DNA of 64,000 nt from Eucommia ulmoides (GCA_016647705.1 CM028333.1:25104243-25168242), one strand, 5' to 3'; counted from the first letter of the stretch, positions 34,560-46,772 are shown. The notes: a model not told the origin generated them from the sequence alone. Numbers and translations are program-made.

Positions 34560-35300
34560 GATCATCGATCGGGACGGGCTCACAGTCCCTGGTTAGGGCC
34601 ATGGGCTCTTCAGGAGCTCAGTAAGCGACATTTAGCTCGGGCCCTAACTGTAATTGCTATTTTCTCTCCATAACCCTACTTGCACAGGCCCGAGCGGCTT
34701 CCTAGTCTTCTTGGACTTCTCCCACCCCGGAACCCATTGGGAACTTCATTTTCTAGTGATACGAGGAACAAACGGCCTTCAAAGCGGCCACGGTGGGCCG
34801 ACCCATTATACGTTTTATGGAAACAACCTACCTATTATAAGGAATTTAGACCAGATGATGGCGATCTTGGGCCTGGAACTGATTATGACGGGCAGAGAGA
34901 CCCAACCGACCAAGCTGACCACGTCTCTCCCAAAATCGACGAGAGGAGACCTTACGGGCTGCACGGCGCTGGAGTCCATGCCCATCTTATCGAAGGCCCT
35001 TTTAAAGATGATAACCATTGAGTTGCCTCCGTCAATGAGTATCCTAGCCGTCTTGAAATGATTGATCTAGGCTGAGATGACCAGGGTGTCATTGTACGGA
35101 ACGTGTACCCCTTTCAGGTCGGCTTTGCTGAAGGATATGACATTATACAAGGTAGCATCTATCGTGCTGACCTCATAAACACCCTGCTTGGCTTTTCTTT
35201 TGCCCTTACTTTCGTACCTCTTCCGGGAGGAGGACGCCTCACCACTAAGGCCAAAACTTCCATGTATGAGGGTAATCTTGCCATCAACCCTTAGGTCGAA
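34560..35300 (-). pseudogene. Aspartic protease region of the gypsy element
   Basis: The minus strand reads ILIDGGNSMVIIF, then AFDKMGMDSSAVQPV and RSPLVDFG (about 35030-34915). This is the typical gypsy protease pattern with the catalytic Asp in LIDGG, where DTGS/DGGS is usual. Stops and frame shifts on both sides leave no continuous gag-pol frame. Confidence 0.75.
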
Positions 35301-35302
35301 AT

Positions 35303-37100
35303 CATTACCGGCGCGCTTGGCAAGGGGTAGAGCCTGGTTATTATTCTTCTTTCTACGCTATCCACGGTGCTCGTCTCGGCGGTCATTCCCACCGGTCCAA
35401 TATTCATCTGCTCGGTGGACATAATTGCCAAGGTAACCTCGTCGGATAAGGGCCTTTATTTCTTTCTTCAACTGGAAGCAGTAGTCCGTAGTGTGTCTGC
35501 AACTCGTGTGGAAGTCGCAATACTTATTAGCCAACCTTCCCAAGAACTTTCCTCTCAGGGGAAGGACCGGCGGGAAGATTCTCTTCCCGGCGTTCTCAGC
35601 GAAGATTGTGGCGACTGACGTGGTTAAGAGAGTGAAATTGAGTTGTCGAGGGCCAGGGGCGGCCTCCTATCGCCGGGCAGAGGTCCCAACCATTCTTCTG
35701 CTTGGAGCCTTCTGGAGGCTTGAAAGTTACTCGTCTCTTCGTCGAGTCAGGCATTTTTCATGAGGAAATCCTCCTTGTTATTTTTGATCTTCTCAACGAG
35801 ATCGACTTTATAGTAATTGGCACCGAGGTCCAGAGCTTCACGCAGGCTGGTTGCCGACCGGGAATTCAGGTCGTAGGTGAGCCTTCAATGGATCAACCCG
35901 TCAATGAAGGCGTTGAGCGCCACATCATCAGACACCCCTTTACAGGAGAGGAATTCCATCCAAAACCTGTGTACATAGTTGGCCAAATTCTCGTTCGTCT
36001 CCTGCCTGACGGCGAGGAGATGAGTGACAGTCTTGGGCTTTTGCCGTGATTGATTGAACCTCTCAAGGAACTACTGTTCGGGCTGGAGAAAAGTGAAGAT
36101 TGAGGCCGGTAGAAGGTCATTGAACCATGTCCTAGCAGGACCGGTCAACCCAAGTAAGAAGAACTTGCACCTTATCGTGTTGGAGGCAACATATACATCC
36201 ATGTGGGAGACGTAAATAGAGAGGTGATCTAGGGGATCAGTCGTCCCATCATACTGAGCTGCTGATGGATTGGAAAATCGGTATGGAATTGGTTCGTTTG
36301 CGATCTTCGCAATGAAAGGGGACCTGACCCAGTGTGTAGCCCGGCTGTTTCTCCGGTATTACACATCTGACTGAGAACGACCTCCATCTCAGCCATGCAT
36401 CACTCCATGGCGGTCACCACTCTCGTCGGGGTAACGACCTGACTGGCAGAAGACCTGGATTTCCTTATCTAGGTTGGTGGCAGGGAGTGGAAGTCCACCT
36501 CCTGGATTTGGCGAGATTGACCCTCGGAGCGATCTTGGCAGTTGTACTTCCTGACCGGTGGTGACCCTGGCCGATTTTTAGATCGTCGTTCTCAAGTTGA
36601 TCTTGAAATGGATCTTGAGACAACAGAGGGTCGAGGTCCTTCTCCTTTTGTGCTCGGTTAGCTGCCTGAGGCTGTACCTACGCTACCTGTCCATGATAGG
36701 TGAGCACTCGATCATCAGACTCCTGTGGACGGGCCCTCTTCCTTGCGATATGGAGGTCCGGTCCCCTTTCAACTGGGGTTAGAGATAGGCGGGAGAAGAG
36801 GATGTCGAAGTACTCCTGCAACTTACCGATCCGACACTCTATGTCATTAAGCTAGGCGGCATCGATAGTCCCGGATGGTTGGCTCAGACAGGTTCCTGTG
36901 GCCAAATTTGGTTGACGGGATTGTCCCTCAATATTGGTATTTCGTCTCTCGGTCTCTATATCTTCTCCGTCGATCGTCTTACAGGCTGTAGCCCAGGTTT
37001 TCGATCTTGGAGCCCATGACATATCTTCCCCGGGCTGTCTATTCACTAGGGCGTTCTTGTATCCTGATCGCTGAGAGTGACCAGACCTTGTGTTCATCAA
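35303..37100 (-). pseudogene. gag remnant of the gypsy element
   Basis: A start-like minus-strand MMNTRSGHSQRSG at 37100 opens an 82-codon frame. Further in, about 36060-35900 reads as the capsid block (VRQETNENLANYVHRFW, GVSDDVALNAFIDGL) and 35543-35358 reads as a zinc-knuckle-like end ([16 protein letters not shown]). The parts are in different frames, so gag is not translatable as one protein. Confidence 0.8.
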
Positions 37101-37149
37101 ACCTTAGCAAAGCAGGTAGCTGATGATTCAGATAAGGCTTTTAACGCGC

Positions 37150-37169
37150 TTCCCACAGACGACGCCAAA
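37150..37169 (-). other. Primer-binding-type site of the gypsy element
   Basis: The minus strand reads TTTGGCGTCGTCTGTGGGAA directly inside the 5' LTR. The same kind of sequence (TTTGGCGCCGTCTATGAAAA) stands in that place in the element at 1-3988, which suggests a related lineage. Confidence 0.75.
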
Positions 37170-37170
37170 C

Positions 37171-37668
37171 TGTTGGTGTCAAAAATTGGTCCAACTAGTA
37201 GTATGGTTCGGACACCCTCGGATAGGGAAAAATGAAGCTTATATTAGGCTGATCCTTGTCGTCGCTTGTGTACTGTAGCTGGGCTGGACGGGCGATGTCT
37301 GACCAACGTCTGAGCTCAGGTCTTATGCTCTGGTCTTCAGTTCTTGGCCGTTGTTTGGGCCGAGCTCTGATCTGTCACCTGCATACAAGACGGGCTGGGT
37401 TTTTCCTTACGTGTCCCCTCTTGCGTGAGAGTAAAAGCTCGGGGTAGAAAATCAGATCGAAAGGTTAGTGTTACCTCGACCTGTCTAAGCGATCTGTGGT
37501 GAAGTTTTTCTCTCTAAAAATCCCCTCCCAAAAGTGTTGATGAAGTCTTCTATTTATAGGCAAAGTTGTGATTAGCATCTGCAAGATTAGGGCCTTAATC
37601 CTGGATTAGTGCTAAGTAGTTAGGCGTGTGGGTGACACGACGAATTAGAGCTATGGACCTGGGCCTTG
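37171..37668 (-). repeat. 5' LTR of the gypsy element, truncated
   Basis: It matches the left LTR from its first base (TGTTGGTGTC) for about 498 bases, including the minus-strand TATA-like box at about 37548-37562. It stops abruptly at GGGCCTTG|ATTTTATTTT. About 280 bp of the promoter-distal LTR is missing, replaced by the LTR-like remnant that follows. Confidence 0.85.
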
Positions 37669-39930
37669 ATTTTATTTTACTTAATTTTTCCGCAAAAACA
37701 AATTAAGGCAAACACATAACCACACAAACAAATAGAGAAGGGATATAGGTAATGATACAAAAGATATTATAGAAGTTCGGTAAACTACTCTTGCCTACAT
37801 CTACTTACCTGAGCTCTCGCAGAGAATTGAATCCACTAAATCTTGATCTTCTTCCCAAATGAGAATCAAACCCGTATACTCAATTTGAGTGAATTATCCT
37901 TACACTCAAACATGCTTTCACTTGGACTAATTATACTTAAGTCCAAACCACAAATCTTCAGAAATACAAAAAATATTTCACAAAGAGCTTCTAGCAACAA
38001 TTATAAATATCAATAAAAAATCAACTCAACTAAATGTGATGGAAGTGAATTCAATATGATATTAAGATAATTAGATTAATAATCATGTGTTAAATTATTT
38101 AGAGTTAATCAATGTGAGCACGTACTCAAATAATCCAAATAAACACAATCAAATCATGTAACTTGATTAAATCAAACAATCAATTTTTAGCATGTGAGTT
38201 AGATAATGATTTTCAATAACTCAGTAAAATAAAATTTATGGTTTAAGAATAATTACTAATCAACCAAAGATTTATACTCAATTCAAAATATTCTTGATTC
38301 AAATAATGAGTATTTTTCATAAAGAGTTTTGACAACTGGAAATCACAAGTAATGTTCAAGAAGATCTTACGAGATGAATAATCAAATATAAATTTAGATC
38401 TTGATGAATAAAATAAATTAATATCTCATCAGGATATGAAGAATAATCCAAAAATAAACAAGTAAATCAGCCCTGCAAAAAGTAGACAACGATCTTCAAA
38501 ATATCATTAAAGAAATCTCACAGAATTTTGATCTCATAAATGTATCACAAAGAGATTATCTTCATAAATATTTCATACATTTTTTACTATTTTCTCTTTG
38601 TTTTTAATATGAATTTTTATGATATTTAATTGTTCAAAATCCATATATTCCCAACAGTCACAAAATCATATTTTCTTTCATAAAAATCTGCCAGTGACCG
38701 AGATTTCGACCCCCTTAATTCAACCAATAGTATTTGAATTAATCCATATATTTAGACACATAATTGTGTAAGATTCATTAATTAACATATTAAAAATGTG
38801 CAACTATTAATTAGTAATTTAAAAGAGTCAAAGATCATCAAAGAAGACCTAAGAAATCTAAAAATTCACGGGCTCAAATCGAATATTACAAAAGTCCCTT
38901 TTTAAAAAATCTTTAATGCATAAATGTCTTTATAAAAAATTTCAATAAAAAAATATCAGTTAAAAATATTAGAAAAATATTTAGAAAGAAATTTTGTTAA
39001 TAACAATGCAAAAGATTTTGAAAAACGTTCGAATTTTTCAAACTGATCTGAAGTAATTTGGTTGACTAGTCCATTCATTTGGTCGACTGGATTGAATTTT
39101 TCAAAGATAATTTTCCATTACTAATGAGGTCAGTCAACTGTATTATTGGTTCGGTTGACCAACTTGGACCTTTCTTTAACTTTTTAACATTCTGTCTACA
39201 CCAGTCGATTGACTCATTCACCTGGTCGACCGTTTAAGCCCTATTTTTCAATTTCAGTGTTTTGTCCAATCCCGTTAACTTCCCTTGGCATCTAGTTGAT
39301 TGTTTTAACTAGAATTCAACAATTTAAAAGTTATTTACATTCACTTAATCATTTTAGCACACTTGTTGACCATTTTGAACAAAATAGTGAAAGGTATCAG
39401 AAATTAAAACTATCAAATCTACTAAGTGAAATATAAAAAATTTAAATCCAAACTTAATATCCAATTCACTCAGGCTGATCTAGACATATTGAAATTAAAA
39501 CAATAAAGACAAGTAATATTAGAATTCTTTAAATATACCTATTCCGGTGCTTCATTCCAAATCTGTAGTTTCGGAGGCGTGATTTGAGAATGCTTTTTTG
39601 AGAGTGTCTGAACACGAACAAACAGTTGCAGAAGCCTAATTCTCTTAGAAATGACACAAATGTCTCATCTCTAACAATATTCACATAGAGAACCCTAAGA
39701 AATAAGAGTAGTCTTCGGATATTTAAGCTAAGATCTAATCATAAGAATCTAAAACAACTATTCGAATTCAAACCAGTTGCGCAGAATAGGAAAATAGATC
39801 TTACAGGCAAAAGAAACTGAGAGATCTGAGATGGGTTGGGGTGACCAAAGTGTCTGGTCGATTCTGATTGTGTAGTAGGCAACCACTTTGGCCTTCCTTC
39901 CTTATAAATCGTGTTGAATTCAACATGACA
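37669..39930. mobile_element. LTR-like remnant related to the solo LTR at 31734-33865
   Basis: The start (TTTTATTTTACTTAATTTTT, CCGCAAAAACAAATTAA, then GGTAAACTACTCTTGCC) parallels the first 250 bases of the solo LTR in order and wording, without its first 60 or so bases. A GTCGAC/GTTGAC motif cluster (39055-39235) sits at the matching place. It is diverged, has no coding sequence, and its right edge is uncertain. Confidence 0.45.
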
Positions 39931-40055
39931 ATAAATCACATAGCAAAATATATACAAATGGATATTATTTTGAAACCAATGTCTCATCGATCATAAATCT
40001 ATAATCAAATTAAGCAAACGATGTTTTCATATTCATGTTGAATTCAATATGGTAC

Positions 40056-40474
40056 TAGGGGTGGTCATGGGTCCGGGGGACTTACCCAGCTCGATACTTT
40101 GTTTTAGGGCTTGAGCTTGAGTTTTAAGACTATGGGCGGGCTAGGCTTATATTTTAAGGCCCGATCAAATTTAGTGTTGGGCTTGGTCAAGGCCAAATTC
40201 TTTTAGGCTTGGCCCGACCCGGTTTATATATAAATATATATTAAGATAGAAACAAACCCTAGTATATAAGATAGTCATTAAAAAAAAAAAAACTCTAATT
40301 CATTTCATTTTAATGTGAAATATGGATGAATATATTTTATAATTTTAATTTGTTTTTTTAGTGTTTATGTTTTAAATTTTAAAAAAAATATAGGGTCGGG
40401 TTTGAGCTTGATTTGTTTTGGTAGGATTGAGCTTGGGCATGAAAGTATGGCTTGACCATAGGACTAGGGTAGGC
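40056..40474. mobile_element. hAT-type MITE, eroded
   Basis: The left end TAGGGGTGGTCATGGGTCCG and GGCCCGA/GGGCTT-rich text match the better-kept hAT MITE at 41039. The right end (GGCTTGACCATAG) is a weak inverse. I cannot define a target duplication. Confidence 0.45.
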
Positions 40475-40645
40475 TAGGGTCTAGTATTTTTTTGTAATAC
40501 CCTAGGTAAATCCTGACCCTACATGGTACAATATCGTCCGTATCTTTTTCTAGATTTAAATTTGGATTAACCGAGAATATAAATTCGAAAATGAGAATTA
40601 ATTGGTTCAATTGGAAAGTTGTGAGATAATTTGATAAAGTTGTAC

Positions 40646-40830
40646 TTTTTTTTTTTTTGGATATTACCACGACTGTTCCCACACCCTCTGGGTGTGAGAG
40701 TAGTCTCGTTCGGGGTTCGTGACTGTTTCTTCTAATAAATATTTTTTTGCAGGCTCGAACTTTCTGATATTGCAGAGGTCCCTCAATTGCAACTCAAGCG
40801 GACCTTACCACTTGAGCTACACTATGTTGG
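40646..40830 (-). mobile_element. tRNA-derived SINE, full length
   Basis: On the minus strand a tRNA-like head has box A (TAGCTCAAGTGGT, about 40808-40820) and box B (GTTCGAGCC, about 40753-40761). A body and an A-tail follow, seen as T15 on the plus strand from 40646. It is 185 bp. A 13-bp target duplication GATAAAKTTGTAC flanks it (40633-40645 and 40831-40843, one difference). The internal Pol III boxes look intact. Confidence 0.85.
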
Positions 40831-41038
40831 GATAAATTTGTACTCCTAATAAGACCATTTTGTCACTGTCTCTAAAATTAATGTACTTATTTGCTCGAGA
40901 GTTTTTATTAATAAGGTGTTATTTTTAGGACTTCGTGTACTATTCCAAAAAAATTAATAATGAGGGCCGATTAGAGAAGTCTATGAAAGGTTAGGGACCA
41001 TGCCATTAATATAAAATTACACTAATCATCCTCGTGAT

Positions 41039-41574
41039 TAGGGATGATCATGGGCCGGGCCGGGCTCGGGCTGGGTTTTGATTAGGGTATTACACAAAAA
41101 TGTTAGGCCCTAGCCCGGCCCGGCCCTATGATCGGGCCCTAATTTTATGCCCAAGCCCGGCCCTACAAAAAAAAAATTGAGCCCAGGCCCGGCCCTATAA
41201 TTTTTTTTTTTTTAAATTTAAAAACTAAATACTAAAATTACAAAATGACTCCTCAATTTTCTCTCTATGAGAAGAATGAAACTAGAGTTTGCTAAATTAT
41301 CTAGCCAAAATTATAAATTACAAAATGACCCCTCAACTCTTTCTCTATGGATATATATATATATATAATATTTTTTATATTTTAAAATACTTCGGGCCGG
41401 GCCGGGCCGGCTCTAAACATAAATGATCAAGCCCTAGCCCGGCCCTAAAAATAAATGGGCCTTAGTCTTTAGGCCCTAATCCGGCCCATGGGCTCAAATA
41501 TCAAGTCCAAACCCTAAAAAAATAAGGCCGGGCTGGGCGGACCGGTCGGGCCCCCGAGCCCGTGACCATCCCTA
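41039..41574. mobile_element. hAT-type MITE with 8-bp target duplication
   Basis: The ends are TAGGGATGATCATGGGC and GCCCGTGACCATCCCTA, imperfect inverted repeats. A perfect 8-bp direct repeat CTCGTGAT flanks it (41031-41038 and 41575-41582), as expected for hAT. GGCCCGG-type repeats extend inward from both ends. It is 536 bp with no coding sequence. Confidence 0.9.
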
Positions 41575-41582
41575 CTCGTGAT

Positions 41583-43247
41583 CCATTTATCCCCATTTTG
41601 CCTCTACGACCATCGTCGGTCACTCGAAGATTTGAAAGGGAAGACCGTGAAGACGAAGCTGCGGCGAAAAATCGTTCTCGCCGGCGAACAACTTTTTCCA
41701 TGTAAAAACCCTAAGTTCCCTTGCGTTCGTCTCTCTCTCTATCTCTGTAATTTGTATAGGCTAGTCATTTACATTTATGTTTGGTGTTTGTTTTTACCTT
41801 TTTCCCCGATTTAATTAATTGCTCCTTTCTGAGTTTTCTCGACTGAATATTCTCGATACCCATGCTTCTCCGTCAATACCGATGTTTTCTTCATTTTTTT
41901 GTTCGTTTAATTATGTAAATCCTGCTCTGGACCGTGAAGGTTGAAGAATTAATTTAGACATGACCTCTGTTTAATTAATTTATTTATTTTACTTCGATTT
42001 GTTTGTTTGAGGATGGACTCTGCTGAAAGTGGGTTGAGATTTGTGTGCAATGTGTGTGCTTGCTTTAATAGCTTAGTTGTGAAAAAAATTGGTGTAACAG
42101 TAACAGAAGCTGCATCCTGCAAGCCGAAGTATTTTTGTTCTGAAGCGTCCTAAAGTCGTGTTGGGTTGTATGGAGTTGGAGCACGGAAATTGGAATTAGA
42201 AATTAATGGATATGGATCTCCTTTTTTTCTTGGGGAACATCCTGATCCTGCTCTATTCAGTGATGCAAATTCAAACTTGAAAAAAATAGTAGCATTGAGA
42301 TAGTTGTTTATGAGATGAGAGATTTCACGTTGACCTGCAGATGTCTATCAATGTGGAACAATAAAGCATTTGGAAGTTAGTTGAACGAAATTATTGTGCT
42401 TGCTAGACCCGAAGCCAGCCAAGTATTTCTTCGCTTTATTTGTTTTTGTTTGTGTTGGCTCAGTTTGTATGAGTAGGTCAGTGTTCAATAAGAATAAAGA
42501 AGTGACTTTGCAATTTAAGGAGGAGAAACAGGTAGATTTTATAGTGAAAATATTATACATGGGAAAATGCTAAACCTGCGACATTGCCACATTTGGAATA
42601 GCACTTGTACTGATAACAAATTTTGCCTAATAACCTAGAATTTGTGGATGTTGAACCTTAAGAGAGACCACTTTCTGCAATGCCAAATGTTAGTTTTGTT
42701 AACGATCTATCTCCTCTCATACCCTCACTTAGTGTGGACTAAGTGGGGACAAATGGGTGATTTTTATTTCTATTTTCACTAGAATTCTTCAACACATGAA
42801 ATCGCCTAACAAGTGGCGTAGTGCGAATCCAATTAGGATTCTTATTCATCACGGCATACCTGTTTACGCAGACCCTTGGATCTTGAGCAGCGAAAAGGAA
42901 GAGATATTTGAAGAGGTCCACAAAAAAATGGTCACTGAACAATGAACCTCTGGATATTGTTGCTACCGTAGACCTGTAGATATGTCCATAATATTTGAAT
43001 TTACACTATTAACAAATAATGAGTTTAAAAGAGATGATGACTTTTTCATGAGAATCAGGAAGATGAGGCTTAGGAAGCTTGGCGGCTAGAGTTTTCCAAT
43101 TTGAGAAGAGGAGGAGGTACCTGGGGAAACAATTATTGCTTTTTAAACAAAATATCTTTTGAAAATGTAGGACTTATTTTTAGATTGTAATTAAAAATTA
43201 ATAGAATTCTCTAGAATCTGGGGAATTCTCTATTACTTTACCTTATG
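41583..43247. other. Possible old gene fragments; no clear gene
   Basis: The first 150 bases have a GC-rich leader-like look. A GGAATTGG-type MITE trace occurs near 42185. Apart from the small frame at 42796-42945, I see no coding region with domains. Confidence 0.35.
42796..42945 (+). CDS. Small hypothetical ORF, 49 aa
   Basis: The frame reads MKSPNKWRSANPIRILIHHG, then IPVYADPWILSSEKEEIFEE and VHKKMVTEQ. The amino-acid composition is balanced and protein-like, unlike nearby noise, and a possible splice acceptor (TTTCACTAG) lies just upstream at 42774-42782. It could be the last exon of a small gene whose first exon is in the leader-like region near 41600. I do not recognise the family. Confidence 0.3.
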   Translation: MKSPNKWRSANPIRILIHHGIPVYADPWILSSEKEEIFEEVHKKMVTEQ

Positions 43248-43613
43248 TAATGTTTGGTCGCATGGAATTGGAATTGAATTAGCATTGCAATTTTATGGAT
43301 TAGAATTCTAGGAATTGTACTTCCATGATTTACAATTCTATTGTTTGGTACTATATTGGAATTCAATTGTATTTCCAATTTCATTATTTGGATTCTTCAA
43401 TTATTCATTTCTAATTCTAAAATAATAAACATTATTTTTTTTTACTATAAAATATAACAAAAGGTCATTAGAAAAGAAAAATATATTTCACATATTTTTG
43501 GAAAATTTTCCTTGTCAATTACTTTCTACACTAAATCTTAGGTAATTGACATAGTTATTAAAGGCTCTAGGTGCACCAAGGCGCAAAGGTCCCTTGGAGC
43601 CTAGGCTCAAGGT

Positions 43614-44778
43614 CAAGGTTTTAAATCGCGGTATCGGGTTACGTAACGGTAACGGTCACGGTGTAACGGTATCGGGAGTATCGGCTTGTCCGTAACGGGA
43701 ATCGGCCGTAACGGTCGTGAATTTATTAAAATCACCAGAACATCTTCAAAAACTCAATAAGAGTAATTATTTTACTCATTTAACCTTTAATAAACACATT
43801 ATAATAGGTATTATGATATTTTAGGGTTATATACAACACAATAAAGACAAAAAAAAGACGAAAAACCGTCGTACTTAACAATCTTAAAAGAATAAGATGA
43901 TGCACACAATACTTAATAAAAATATATTACACAAACATAATAAAAGAGTAAATTATACTTCTACATCATATTACAAAAACAATACACTCATATAAAATTA
44001 TCAATACCAAAACGAATTGCGCCCAGACTCTTCATAGTCGGCGTCGGCATAATTCATACTATTTACTAAAATCATAATTAAAGCTAATTAACACTAAATT
44101 AACCATTATATATATAGTTATACATATAATGTCATAAATAATAATGACAAAAAAAATGTTATAAAAATAAAAGTTAGAAAATTTTAGGACTAAATTGTAA
44201 ACAAGTCATTTATCATTTTATAAATCAATATTATTTCCAAACCCCCCTAATTATCAACCAAACACACCCATGACCCACCCAAATCAACCGACACACTCAC
44301 TCACACGCCCAAATGAGATGGAGAGAGAGAGAGAGAGACGAACGGAGTGAGGCAAAGACGAGGAGTTGCGATGCGACGGAGAAAGCTGCAACTGTGACGT
44401 TTCTGGCAACGGCGAGAGCTATGTTTGGCGACGAGTTGTTTCTGTTAGGGTTTGGCGACGCCGCGATTGATATCAGCTCTTTTCTGCTAATTGGTAAGTT
44501 TTTTTTTGTCTTCTACTATTTTTTTCTTCACCTCTGCTCAATTATATGGAAGATTCTCTGAAGAAAGCTGAAAAACTAGAGCTCACATGGGTGTCGGACC
44601 TGAAAATAGAGCTGTAACGGCCGTAACGGCCGTTACAACACCGTATCGGTCCGTAACGGCCCGATACGGTGCGAATCGTCCCTAGACTCCGGAATCGGGC
44701 GTGTAACGGTATCGGAGGGTTCGATTTCTGATACGAATCGGCCGTTACGGTACGTAACGGCCGATATTTAAAACCTTG
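43614..44778. mobile_element. hAT-like element with 8-bp target duplication (inner level)
   Basis: The ends are CAAGGTTTTAAAT and ATTTAAAACCTTG. A perfect 8-bp direct repeat CTCAAGGT flanks them (43606-43613 and 44779-44786). Both ends carry arrays of GTAACGG/CCGTTAC words, 10 or more per side. There is no transposase. A captured exon-like segment lies at 44310-44500. Confidence 0.85.
44310..44500 (+). other. Exon-like segment possibly captured by the hAT-like element
   Basis: A GA-microsatellite leader, an 82-codon frame (44313-44561) rich in Arg/Ala, and a TTGGTAAGT donor-like site near 44490 look like a 5'UTR, first exon and intron start from a host gene. No family is recognised. Confidence 0.3.
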
Positions 44779-45039
44779 CTCAAGGTGCAACGCGAGGTGT
44801 TAGCCTGAGCGAAAGTAAGACACACAACGTAAAAGAAACATAGAGAATAATTGATAGCATTGTTATATTGCAAATCTACATTAAAAAATGGAACTCTGAG
44901 CTAAATTTAATTATTAAAAATAAAACATTGTCGCGTATGATTCAATAAATAAAAAGAAAAAACTAATCAAATTTCCAAATAAACTTAAGCATCCAAATTG
45001 CCCTATCAATTATTCCAAAAATATATGTAGAATGTAAAA

Positions 45040-45040
45040 T

Positions 45041-45072
<32 letters not shown>

Positions 45073-45290
45073 ATAAAAATCAAGGCAAGGCAAGCAGCCC
45101 TTCCTATAGCATGATAGAAAAAGAAAAAACTAGAATCATACAAGAAGCAACAACAAGAAGAAGGAGAAGAAGGAGAAGAAGAAGAAGAAGAAGAAGAGGA
45201 TGAGGAGGATGAAGAGGAAGTAGAAGCACAGAAGAGGAGGAGGAGGAGGAGGAAGAAGAATCGCAGAAGAGGAGAAGAAGAAGAAGCAGC
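45040..45290. repeat. Poly-A run and GAA/GAG microsatellite
   Basis: An A21-type run near 45040-45060 is followed by GAAGAAG and GAGGAGG repeats at 45150-45285. The Ser-rich minus-strand frame over it is simple-sequence noise. Confidence 0.9.
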
Positions 45291-46126
45291 GCAAAAGAAC
45301 ATACTTGGACTAGAGTCGCTGCTCTAGGCGGGAGTGAAATGGAATGTCGCTGCTCTCTTTTTTCAGTCGGGCTACTGGAAGGGTTTAATTTTAACTAGAC
45401 TACTATTTTGTATTCGAGTCAGGTGCTCCTTGCGCCTAAGGTCCATAAGTGTGCGGTTTAGGCAAGCCGAGCGCCTAAATCTAGGCGAGGGGCGCAACAG
45501 TAGCGCCTATGTGCACGCCTTTAACAACTATGGCAATAAAATAAGATAAATAAAATAATTTTTTCTTTCATTTTCTATTTTTAGAGAGTATTTCATTGTT
45601 GTCGTTGAGGTTTGAATGAGAGTGAGAGAGATGTGAAAGAGGGCAAAGATGATGAATTGATCAGCAAGATTCTTTTTTTTTTTATGGACTGGATTCCAAA
45701 GAGTAGTTTTATAATTCATTATTTGGATTGTGGATTTCAAAATAAGGAATTGAGTTCCATGGACTTAGAGTTGAATACCAAATCCAAGGTTAAATAAATG
45801 ATCCAAATAAAAGAATTGGAATTGAGCCTTCCAATTCCAATTCCAATTCCATGACAGCTAACAAACACTAAATGTCTTTTATCTAACTGGAGAAGAGGGA
45901 ATAAGTGGGGAAAAGAAAAGAAAATAAAAGAAAGAGTACCTATTATTTTGAGCTTCAGTATTTTACTTAACAAAAGCTTTTTTAAGGTGACCCAAATTGA
46001 AGTATCAAAGCAAATTGAGTACTATAAAAGAATATCGGAAAAACCCATATCATTGACTTATTGTGCACCTGAACTCGTACTATGTATGGCATTTAACCAC
46101 GTTTTGTGTAACACTACGTTTTTTTA

Positions 46127-46772
46127 GGGCATTTGGTGGCAAGTCCCTTAGTTTATCCTTAATTTTAAAAAAGTCTCATGGGCAGAATCAACTTGTGTTT
46201 TAGTCCCGCCTATTAAAAAAAAGCAGAAGGCCCAATACATGCGCTTGCACTCGCGCAGTTACATGTAACTAATTTGTGTTTAAAATTATTGTTAGATGTA
46301 ACAAATATTACTGTATCTTGTAGCATGTAACTAACTTGTGTGTAAAAATTTGTTAGATGTAACAAATATCACATAAATACATGTAATTTGTAACATGTAA
46401 CTTAATTTACACAAATACATGTAACTAATATTAAACTGATTTCTATGTGTAATATTTGTTAAATGTTACAAATATTACACAAATACATGTAATTTGTAAC
46501 GTGTTACTAATATTATACAAATACATGTAACTACTTTTACACAGATATATATTAATATAGTTAATTATTAAGTTGTAACTAATATTAGTTACATGTAATT
46601 AATATTCACTATAATACGAATTTACTCACCAAAGTTCTTTCTACAATGCCTGCGCATGCAGGATTAAAACTTAAGCGAAAACCAACTTAAGGGGCTAAAT
46701 CAAAACTTATGTCTTAAGTGTGACTTTTTAAAAATTACATCTGTTATTTGGGACTAATGGCCAATTATTTTC
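46127..46772. mobile_element. Mutator-type MITE (GTTACATGTAAC family), copy 3
   Basis: The ends GGGCATTTGGTGGCAAGTCCC and GGGACTAATGGCCAATT are imperfect inverted repeats of the same family as 20976-21858. The core has many GTTACATGTAACTAAT words and GGCCCAATACATGCG-like sequence shared with 5990. There is no coding sequence. The right end was duplicated later (46631-47057). Confidence 0.75.

Larger units (their letters stand above)
25344..37668 (-). mobile_element. Ty3/gypsy LTR retrotransposon (Tat-like), decayed, with nested solo LTRs
   Basis: Two LTRs in the same orientation bound minus-strand gag, protease, reverse transcriptase, RNase H and integrase remnants in gypsy order. The primer-binding-type site lies at 37150-37169 (minus strand TTTGGCGTCGTCTGTGGGAA). 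The purine tract is next to the left LTR (minus strand GGCTTGGAGGGCAAC, 26122-26136). The element's 5' LTR (right side) is truncated. Frames are broken in gag and pol, two solo LTRs interrupt pol, and 1.7 kb separates integrase from the 3' LTR. Tat-like placement is an inference from the primer site and gag/RNase H style. Confidence 0.9.
43550..45532. mobile_element. TIR element of the AAAGGCGC family (middle level)
   Basis: The left end CATAGTTATTAAAGGCTCTA and the right end GGCGTGCAC-like sequence (as GTGCACGCCTTTAACAACTATG) are inverted repeats about 60 bp long with GC-rich GGCGCCTAGG words. It is related to 11285-11962 in the RH36 intron. The hAT-like element at 43614 interrupts its left arm. 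A GAA/GAG microsatellite (45150-45285) is inside. Confidence 0.6.
43251..45868. mobile_element. PIF/Harbinger-like element (outer level of a three-level nest)
   Basis: The left end TGTTTGGTCGCATGGAATTGG is inverted at the right end (CCAATTCCATGACAGCTAACA). TAA lies outside on each side (43248-43250 and 45869-45871), fitting a 3-bp target duplication. GGAATTGGAATT repeats extend inward from both ends. Most of its length is two later insertions. Confidence 0.6.

Noticed and set aside
40646-40830. A tRNA gene
   Set aside because: Box A and box B are present, but the cloverleaf does not close and a tail plus target duplication show a SINE.
45006-45302. Ser-rich minus-strand frame
   Set aside because: It is produced by the GAA/GAG microsatellite and a poly-A run.
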